Source: JAZKFR01 sp040386295 | GTDB lineage: Bacteria > Pseudomonadota > Gammaproteobacteria > Burkholderiales > Rhodocyclaceae | DNA: 23,682 nucleotides | Reading direction: 5' to 3' | Assembly (NCBI GenBank): GCA_040386295.1 | Contig: JAZKFR010000006.1 | Location: 1-23,682 of the forward strand | Shown: positions 14,680-20,775 of the stretch, piece by piece | Layout: every line of letters starts with the position of its first letter | Numbering within the stretch: the stretch's first letter is position 1 | Notes under the pieces: generated by a model | Seen by the model: the letters and a program-made list of their open reading frames with translations, nothing else | What the model was told of the DNA's origin: nothing | Databases searched by the model: none | Made by a program: the position numbers and the translations under genes

Positions 14680-16068
14680 ATGGACTCTTTAGACCCCGTC
14701 TTATTAGCGCGTATTCAATTTGCGGCGAACATTACTTTTCATATTTTGTTCCCGACGATCAGCATCGCGCTGGGCTGGTTTTTGCTGTTTTTTAAGACGC
14801 GTTTTGTCGCCACCGGACAAGCCCATTGGATGGACGCTTATCAGTTCTGGATCAAAATTTTTGCCCTCACCTTCGCCCTGGGTGTTGTCAGTGGCATCAC
14901 CATGAGTTTTCAATTTGGCACCAACTGGCCGGGTTTTATGAACACGGTGGGCAATATCGCCGGTCCGCTTCTCGCTTACGAAGTCCTCACCGCTTTCTTC
15001 TTAGAAGCGACGATGCTAGGCATCATGCTCTTTGGACGCGCGCGCGTTGGCGAAGCAATGCACACTGCAGCCACCTTTCTCGTCGCCGCTGGGACAACGC
15101 TTTCCGCATTCTGGATTCTGGCGCTCAACTCTTGGATGCACACCCCGGCTGGCTACGAAATGATCAACGGACAAGCGCACGTCACCAGCTGGATGGCGGT
15201 TATTTTCAATCCTTCATTCCCCTACCGTATGACGCACATGCTGCTGGCTTCAGGGCTTACAGGCGCTTTTCTCTTAGCTGGCGTTAGCGCGTTCCGCTAT
15301 CTAAGACAACCAATACCAATACCCAGCTCGAAAAAAGACATCATGGCAACACTACGGACGGGCGTATTTGTCGCAGCGGCACTGATTCCCGCGCAAATTC
15401 TGGTCGGTGATTTGCATGGTCTCAATACGCTGGCGCACCAACCTGCCAAATTGGCGGCGATGGAGGGGATTTGGGAAACCACACAAGGCGCCGACGCTGT
15501 GCTCTTCGCACTCCCCAACAAAACGACGCAGAGCAATGATTACGCCATCACCATACCCAAGCTAGCTTCGTTTTATTTAACGCACGACTGGAACGGCACA
15601 GTGCAAGGAATCAAATCTTTTGGCGACAAACATCCCCCTGTCGCGCCTGTGTTCTGGTCGTTTCGCATCATGGTAGGCGTTGGTCTTTTAATGCTGGCGG
15701 TGAGCTGGAGCGTTGCCTGGCAATTACGCCGTAAAAATGCCTGGCTCAAACCCTGGGCGGCAAAAATTCTGGTTGCGATGACTTTTTCCGGCTGGATCGC
15801 TTTAGTCGCCGGTTGGTACACCACTGAAATTGGCCGCCAGCCCTGGCTAGTGCAAGGTCTACTCACGACAGCTCAAGCCGCCTCAAAAGTACCCGCCAAA
15901 CACATCGCCCTAAGCTTAGGCATGTACTTGACGCTCTACATCACCCTGCTTTCGGCCTATCTCTCGGTCATTTTCCACCTCGCCCGAAAAGCCGATGAAA
16001 CGGAAACAACAACGACTCAGCCAGCAGCAGAGGCCTCGCTGCTCAGTCCCTTAGCCAAGGCGCACTAA
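14680..16068 (+). CDS. cioA: Cytochrome bd-type ubiquinol oxidase subunit I, cyanide-insensitive type
   Basis: This 462-residue inner-membrane protein is the haem-carrying subunit that oxidises ubiquinol and reduces oxygen to water. About nine membrane helices are seen. His21, in the first helix (ITFHILFP), corresponds to the conserved haem ligand His19 of E. coli CydA. Other family marks are SFQFGTNWPGF, EVLTAFFLEATMLG (Glu residues of the proton path), NSWMHTPAGYE, YRMTHMLLAS (haem His), GDLHGLNTLAHQPAKLAAME (Lys and Glu of the quinol site) and EIGRQPWLVQG. The Q-loop between these is short, and the overall length is below E. coli CydA (522), as in the CIO subgroup known for cyanide resistance. 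The ATG at 14680 is preceded by TTGAGGC ten bases away. It is followed by cioB after a single base. Confidence 0.93.
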   Translation: MDSLDPVLLARIQFAANITFHILFPTISIALGWFLLFFKTRFVATGQAHWMDAYQFWIKIFALTFALGVVSGITMSFQFGTNWPGFMNTVGNIAGPLLAYEVLTAFFLEATMLGIMLFGRARVGEAMHTAATFLVAAGTTLSAFWILALNSWMHTPAGYEMINGQAHVTSWMAVIFNPSFPYRMTHMLLASGLTGAFLLAGVSAFRYLRQPIPIPSSKKDIMATLRTGVFVAAALIPAQILVGDLHGLNTLAHQPAKLAAMEGIWETTQGADAVLFALPNKTTQSNDYAITIPKLASFYLTHDWNGTVQGIKSFGDKHPPVAPVFWSFRIMVGVGLLMLAVSWSVAWQLRRKNAWLKPWAAKILVAMTFSGWIALVAGWYTTEIGRQPWLVQGLLTTAQAASKVPAKHIALSLGMYLTLYITLLSAYLSVIFHLARKADETETTTTQPAAEASLLSPLAKAH

Positions 16069-16069
16069 G

Positions 16070-17107
16070 ATGACGACTTACTACGGAATCGATTTAACTA
16101 CCCCGGCGGGTTGGCTACCCCTGCTTTTCGGCTTAGTGCTCTGTATTTCCATGCTGACCTACGTCATTCTCGATGGCTACGATCTCGGCGTCGGTATTCT
16201 GCTCGGCAAAACCAAGGACCTAAGCCAAAAAGACATGATGATCGCCAGCATCGGACCGTTTTGGGATGCCAATGAAACTTGGCTAGTGCTAGGGGTGGGC
16301 ATTTTGCTCGTAGCTTTTCCCAGCGCGCACGGCGTTATTCTCGGCGCCTTGTATTTGCCGGTAGCGCTCATGCTCATGGGGCTGACACTGCGCGGCGTGG
16401 CCTTTGAATTCCGCGTCAAAGCAAAAGCGCATCATCGTCCGCTCTGGGATCACACTTTCAACATCGGCTCGCTGATTAGCGCTTGGTCGCAAGGCTTTAT
16501 GCTCGGCCAGCTGATTACGGGTTTTCAAGAAAGCAGCGCGAGCTACCTATTTAGCAGCTTGATCGGCTTTTGTTTGATCGGCGCTTATCGTCTGCTTGGC
16601 GCTAGCTGGTTACTGATGAAAACAGAAGGCGCTTTGCAAGAGAAAACCATCGGCTGGGCCAAGGGCAGCCTGCTATTCACAGCGATTGGCGTGCTCGCAG
16701 TCTCGATCGCAACACCCTGGGTCAGTCCACGTATTTTTGAAAAATGGTTCAGTTTTCCTAACCTCTTGTTACTCCTACCGATTCCCCTGATGACCTTGGC
16801 CTTATTCGGCATCACCGCGCGCAGTTTAAACCGCCTGCCGCTGAGGCTAAGGCAGGGCAATCAATACGGCAGCGCTATTCCCTTCGCCTGTACTGTCGGT
16901 ATTTTCCTGCTCTCGTTTTACGGTCTTGCCTACAGCCTATTTCCCTGGCTGGTGATCGATCGCATCACCCTATGGCAAGCGGCCAGCGCCACCGAATCGT
17001 TGCTCGTCATTTCTTACGGCGTCGCCATTGTTCTACCCGTAATCATTGGCTACACGCTGTTTAGCTACCGCGTGTTCTGGGGCAAATCGACTGCGCTGAA
17101 GTACTAA
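16070..17107 (+). CDS. cioB: Cytochrome bd-type ubiquinol oxidase subunit II
   Basis: This 345-residue membrane subunit forms the heterodimer with CioA and completes the oxidase. About eight helices are present. CydB-family marks are YVILDGYDLGVGILL near residues 31-45, IGPFWDANETWLVLGVGILL, FPSAHGVILGALYLPVALML, and RGVAFEFRVKA. The ATG is one base after the cioA stop codon, and AAGGCG at the end of cioA serves as ribosome binding site, so the two are translated together. No small CydX/CbdX-type gene was recognised after it. The neighbouring genes beyond are on the other strand and unrelated. Confidence 0.94.
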   Translation: MTTYYGIDLTTPAGWLPLLFGLVLCISMLTYVILDGYDLGVGILLGKTKDLSQKDMMIASIGPFWDANETWLVLGVGILLVAFPSAHGVILGALYLPVALMLMGLTLRGVAFEFRVKAKAHHRPLWDHTFNIGSLISAWSQGFMLGQLITGFQESSASYLFSSLIGFCLIGAYRLLGASWLLMKTEGALQEKTIGWAKGSLLFTAIGVLAVSIATPWVSPRIFEKWFSFPNLLLLLPIPLMTLALFGITARSLNRLPLRLRQGNQYGSAIPFACTVGIFLLSFYGLAYSLFPWLVIDRITLWQAASATESLLVISYGVAIVLPVIIGYTLFSYRVFWGKSTALKY

Positions 17108-17112
17108 ATCAA

Positions 17113-17130
17113 GCTCTTTGCGCCAAGAGC
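17113..17130 (+). terminator. Short hairpin after cioB
   Basis: GCTCTT (17113-17118) and AAGAGC (17125-17130) form a perfect 6-bp stem with a six-base loop, five bases after the cioB stop. There is no U-tract. It lies in the 115-base gap between the converging cioB and DUF1854 genes, where termination from both sides is expected. Confidence 0.35.
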
Positions 17131-17222
17131 AAGGCGAGGACAAAACAGGCAAGGCTTAATCAGCTGGCTTGAACCTGTCTAGGCACAAGCTGGCGCAAGC
17201 CGGAATATCTAAAAACACGATG

Positions 17223-17699
17223 CTATAAAAAACGATCCAGAATTTTTCGGCTATGGCTGTCTAAAGCCAGGCGCTCACGAATCAAAAAATGCACACCGTG
17301 TCGGTCAGTAATCAACAAGGCGTTGGCGTCCAAGCGGCGTATATCTTCCTCCCCCTTGAGCACAAACTGTGTCTCGCCACGATCAGTCAATACCGTCCAG
17401 GTACTCGGCGTGGCGAAACTCGAAACATGCTTAATACGCGCGATCACCGGCATCAACTCACGCTTGGCTAGCGCTGCCTCAAGCGACAGCCGAACCCCCT
17501 CGGGCAAATCTGCCCAATGCTCAAACCAAGCCAGAACCTGTCCCGCCTTATTGACCAAAGCAAGCCCGTCTTCCGGGGCGCTCAGCGGGAAAGCACGCAC
17601 AGGAATCACCCCCTCATGCGCCACCCCTGTTGCGTCGGTAAATACCAAGCGACCAAAGGCATTCTCATACAAACAAACATCCGTCAGCACGCCACTCAT
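17223..17699 (-). CDS. DUF1854 family protein, partner of the adjacent ABC transporter
   Basis: This 158-residue, probably cytoplasmic protein matches the DUF1854 family, all beta-rich with no signal peptide or membrane segment. Recognisable parts are the early FGRLVFTDATG...HEGVIPVRAFPLSAPEDGLALV, the AWFEHWADLPEGVR segment and the terminal beta-rich portion ending in HFLIRERLALDSHSRKILDRFL-like helix. The start codon overlaps the ABC gene's stop codon by four bases (ATGA), so translation is coupled. In Burkholderiales this pair is typically found next to cyanophycin synthetase genes and has been named 'cyanophycin metabolism-associated'; no cphA is present in this window. The biochemical role is unknown. 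Confidence 0.85.
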   Translation of the reverse strand: MSGVLTDVCLYENAFGRLVFTDATGVAHEGVIPVRAFPLSAPEDGLALVNKAGQVLAWFEHWADLPEGVRLSLEAALAKRELMPVIARIKHVSSFATPSTWTVLTDRGETQFVLKGEEDIRRLDANALLITDRHGVHFLIRERLALDSHSRKILDRFL

Positions 17700-20062
17700 T
17701 GAGCCTCTCCTGAAGCTTGCGCTTCACTCGGCGCACTAGCGAGCACCCCCAACTCGTTCGCCGCAGCCCGAATCTGCGCTTGATAGAGCTGGTAATAATG
17801 TCCTTGCCGCGCCATCAGCTCATCATGGCTACCCAGCTCAACAACGCTACCGCGATCCATCACCAACAAACGGTTTGCGTTATGCAGCGTCGATAAACGA
17901 TGGGCAATCGCGATCGTCGTCCGCCCACGCACCAGATTATCCAGCGCCTTTTGAATCTCTTTCTCCGTCGTGCTATCAACCGAAGACGTCGCCTCATCGA
18001 GAATCAAAATTCGGGGGTCGATCAACAAGGCGCGCGCGATTGAAATACGTTGGCGCTCCCCCCCCGACAGCGCCTGCCCACGCTCACCGACCAAAGCGTC
18101 ATAAGCTTGCGGCAGGCGCAAAATAAATTCGTGCGCATGCGCCGCCTGAGCTGCAGCGACAATCTCCGCCCGCGTTGCATTGGGTTTGCCGTAAGCGATA
18201 TTTTCAGCAATCGTGCCAAAGAAAAGGAAAGGCTCTTGCAAAACCAAGCCGATGTTGCGTCGATACTCAGCCACCGGCAGCCGACGAATATCGATACCAT
18301 CGATCAAAATTGCCCCTTCGCTCACGTCATAAAAGCGACAAATCAGATTCACCAGCGTGCTTTTACCAGAGCCACTATGGCCGACCAAACCAATCATCTC
18401 GCCAGGTGCAATCTCCAAGTTAATATCGCGTGCGACGCTGCGCGTGCCGTAGCGAAAACCAACACCACTTAAGCTAATCGCCCCCTGCGCGCAACCATCC
18501 GCAGCAGGCAGATGGAGCGGCGTTTGCGGCTCGGGCACACTCGACACATGGTCGAGAATATCGAAAATTCGCTTCGCCCCAGCCGCCGCTTTCTGCGTCA
18601 CCGAAACAATTCGACTCATCGAATCCAAGCGCAAATAAAAACGACTGATATACGCCAAAAAGGCGGTCAACACGCCCACCGTGATCTGATCCCGAGAAAC
18701 CTGCCAAATACCAAACGCCCACACCACAAGCAAGCCCATTTCGGTGAGCAAGGTCACACTCGGCGTAAACAAAGACCAAATACGGTTAACGCGGTCATTC
18801 ACTTGCAAATTGTGCTCGTTCGCCGCACGGAAGCGCGCTGCCTCGCGGCGCTCCTGGGCAAAAGCCTTAACCACACGAATCCCAGGAATCGTATCGGCCA
18901 GCACATTAGTCACCTCAGCCCAAATCCGGTCGACGCGCTCAAATCCCGTGCGCAGCTTCTCGCGCACCACATGAATCAACCAAGCAATAATCGGCAAAGG
19001 CAACAAGGTGACCAAAGCCAACCAAGGATTGATCGACACCAAAATCACCGTTGTCATCACAATCATCAAAACATCGGTCGCAAAATCAAGCAGATGTAAT
19101 GAGATAAAGATATTGATGCGATCAGTCTCAGAGCCGATTCGCGCCATTAAATCGCCGGTGCGTTTACCGCCAAAGTATTCCTGCGATAGCTTGAGTAAAT
19201 GCTCATAGGTCGTCGTGCGCAAATCGGCACCGATACGCTCGGACACCAGCGCCAAAATATAGGTGCGTGCCCAACCCAGGCCCCAGGCCAAAAGCGCAGC
19301 GGCGAATAAACCGGATAAATAAAGCGCCACCAAATCCATCTTGATCGGCTGACCGTTCTGATAAGGAATCAAAACCTTATCCATCATCGGCATGGTCAAA
19401 TAAGGGGGAACCAGGGTCGCTGCGGTAGACAACAAAGAGAGTACAAAGCCGAGCATCAGGCGTACCCGATACGGCTGGGCAAAACGCCACAAACGAAACA
19501 AAGTAGAAGTAGAAGGCGGGGTATGGATGGCTCGGCTACAGACGGGACATTCATCCTGACCCGCCTGCAAAGGCAAAGCACAGCTGGTGCAGCGCACCAG
19601 CGGCACGATCGGATCAAGCGGCGCAGTGGACGTCGCGTCGGACAAATGCTCTTGCAAATGCTCTTGCAATTGCTGCCGGAATTGTTCAAGCAAGATCGCT
19701 GCGGCCAGATCACGACTCAGGGTCGCCGTCTCAGCCGGGCTCCCCAAGGTGTAGCGCCAATGCGCCAGGCGAGCCGAGGCGTCAAATAATTCCAGAGACC
19801 CCACCCCCGCGTCATCGCTACGCTGCAAACGCAAATCCGCACGATAATCCCAGCTCAGCCAGCACGCTGTTGCTGTGTCATAAGCCAACAAACGTTGATC
19901 ACTGAGCAAGAGCAAACCCTCGACAAAATGCAAACGCTGATCAAGATCAGTCTGCAAACACGCCAACGGTTTTTCTCCAGCACGCAATTCAAGAGCCAAA
20001 GACTCAAGCCAAACAGCAGGCACGACAACATCAAAAGCAAGGGGGATAGACACGGGATTCAT
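17696..20062 (-). CDS. ABC exporter with N-terminal zinc-ribbon module, cyanophycin-associated type
   Basis: The 788-residue protein joins three parts. Residues 1-150 form a beta-rich module without membrane segments. A zinc ribbon follows, with Cys158/Cys161 (CTSC) and Cys172/Cys175 (CPVC). From about 195 to 500 comes a six-helix exporter domain (YRVRLMLGFVLSLLSTAATL onward; FGGKRTGDLMARIGSETDRI). The ATPase domain is complete: Walker A GHSGSGKST (561-569), signature LSGGER (665-670), Walker B ILILDEATSS (685-694) and His721. This is a half-transporter that should work as a homodimer in the inner membrane, with the zinc ribbon in the cytoplasm. The direct repeat LQEHLQEHL (132-140) reflects a short DNA duplication. 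It is coupled to the DUF1854 gene by an ATGA overlap. The start has no clear ribosome binding site. The substrate is unknown; a link to cyanophycin metabolism is known only from gene neighbourhoods in relatives. Confidence 0.88.
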   Translation of the reverse strand: MNPVSIPLAFDVVVPAVWLESLALELRAGEKPLACLQTDLDQRLHFVEGLLLLSDQRLLAYDTATACWLSWDYRADLRLQRSDDAGVGSLELFDASARLAHWRYTLGSPAETATLSRDLAAAILLEQFRQQLQEHLQEHLSDATSTAPLDPIVPLVRCTSCALPLQAGQDECPVCSRAIHTPPSTSTLFRLWRFAQPYRVRLMLGFVLSLLSTAATLVPPYLTMPMMDKVLIPYQNGQPIKMDLVALYLSGLFAAALLAWGLGWARTYILALVSERIGADLRTTTYEHLLKLSQEYFGGKRTGDLMARIGSETDRINIFISLHLLDFATDVLMIVMTTVILVSINPWLALVTLLPLPIIAWLIHVVREKLRTGFERVDRIWAEVTNVLADTIPGIRVVKAFAQERREAARFRAANEHNLQVNDRVNRIWSLFTPSVTLLTEMGLLVVWAFGIWQVSRDQITVGVLTAFLAYISRFYLRLDSMSRIVSVTQKAAAGAKRIFDILDHVSSVPEPQTPLHLPAADGCAQGAISLSGVGFRYGTRSVARDINLEIAPGEMIGLVGHSGSGKSTLVNLICRFYDVSEGAILIDGIDIRRLPVAEYRRNIGLVLQEPFLFFGTIAENIAYGKPNATRAEIVAAAQAAHAHEFILRLPQAYDALVGERGQALSGGERQRISIARALLIDPRILILDEATSSVDSTTEKEIQKALDNLVRGRTTIAIAHRLSTLHNANRLLVMDRGSVVELGSHDELMARQGHYYQLYQAQIRAAANELGVLASAPSEAQASGEAQ

Positions 20063-20108
20063 CAGGATTCAAGCGGCAAAGCGAAGTTTGCGAGTATACC
20101 CCAGTGAT

Positions 20109-20135
20109 CGCGCGCCAAATTTTCTTTGGCGCGCG
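20109..20135. other. Perfect 11-bp GC-rich hairpin upstream of the ABC gene
   Basis: CGCGCGCCAAA (20109-20119) and TTTGGCGCGCG (20125-20135) are perfectly complementary around the loop TTTTC. It lies 46 bases upstream of the ABC start on the minus strand. No U-tract follows on either strand. It might end the transcript of the preceding minus-strand gene, act in the 5' leader of the ABC gene, or be a protein-binding palindrome. Confidence 0.6.
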
Positions 20136-20188
20136 GCAAAAGCGATACAGCGCAACACAGAGCGTACACGCCCTGCCATATCGGCAAT

Positions 20189-20214
20189 CCCTTTGGGAGG
20201 TCAAACCCAAGGGG
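20189..20214. other. Second hairpin upstream of the ABC gene
   Basis: CCCTTTGGG (20189-20197) pairs over all nine bases with CCCAAGGGG (20206-20214), including one G-U pair, around an eight-base loop. Together with the hairpin at 20109-20135 it makes the 264-base gap between the glycine-zipper remnant and the ABC gene highly structured. No terminator-like U-run is seen. Confidence 0.5.
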
Positions 20215-20303
20215 AAGATGCGTAAACTGGCTCTAATTAAGCTGCGCTAAAGATGAACTTAAGCGACTGATGAGGATGAATTTGCATCTCCCACGCGCAG
20301 CAA

Positions 20304-20319
20304 ACGCCTCGCTAGGCGT
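20304..20319 (-). terminator. Possible terminator of the glycine-zipper remnant
   Basis: ACGCCT and AGGCGT form a 6-bp stem with a four-base loop, seven bases beyond the minus-strand stop at 20327. On that strand it is followed by TTG, a very short U-stretch, so termination would be weak at best. Confidence 0.35.
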
Positions 20320-20326
20320 AGGAGAC

Positions 20327-20620
20327 TCAAGGCAATGGCAAGGAAGCGTTAGGAGGCGGCGGTAATGCAGCGGCAGCGGGCATAACAGGCAGCACTGTTG
20401 TCTGGCGAGCCCTCTCTCGCTGATACGCAAGCGGAACTTGCTCGCCTTTTGCGTACATGCACTGAACGTAGGCATGATCGTAACGAGCCTGTGCCCCCCG
20501 GCCAGAGCTCTGCGCGGCTTCGCTCCCAGCCATGCTACCGACGAGCAAACCCGTGCCAGCACCAACACCGGCGACGGCACCCACTACGCTGCCGAGCAGC
20601 GCACTACGCGCACGCCAGAA
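20327..20620 (-). pseudogene. Glycine-zipper family gene lacking its N-terminus
   Basis: The open frame encodes ALLGSVVGAVAGVGAGTGLL, then VGSMAGSEAAQSSGRGAQ, RYDHAYVQCMYAKGEQVP and a Pro/Ala tail. This matches the C-terminal two-thirds of outer-membrane-associated glycine-zipper proteins common in Burkholderiales, which normally start with a lipoprotein signal and a region containing an FDQFRADD-like stretch. Here a TGA at 20621-20623 closes the frame upstream and none of the other frames carries the missing part. The only starts are GTG codons inside the glycine zipper (such as 20584), with no ribosome binding site and no signal peptide. It is most likely a dead gene with an intact 3' end. 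A sequencing error could explain a frame break but not the absence of the N-terminal part. Confidence 0.6.
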
Positions 20621-20775
20621 TCAGCCGCTGCTTAGCAATTACGGCAAAAATAGCCAGATTGCATCAAAGGCGTTTGCGCCTAACAAAGGTTCAAACGGAA
20701 ACAGGCACTGGCTTTAGTGCAGAAATTCGTCTGGACACAACATAAAAAAACAGCCAAGCGTCAGCCCGAACCTAC

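Noticed and set aside
20398..20745. A 115-codon plus-strand frame over the glycine-zipper remnant.
   Set aside because: It is antisense to a recognisable coding remnant and its own sequence is low-complexity Arg/His-rich with no family likeness.
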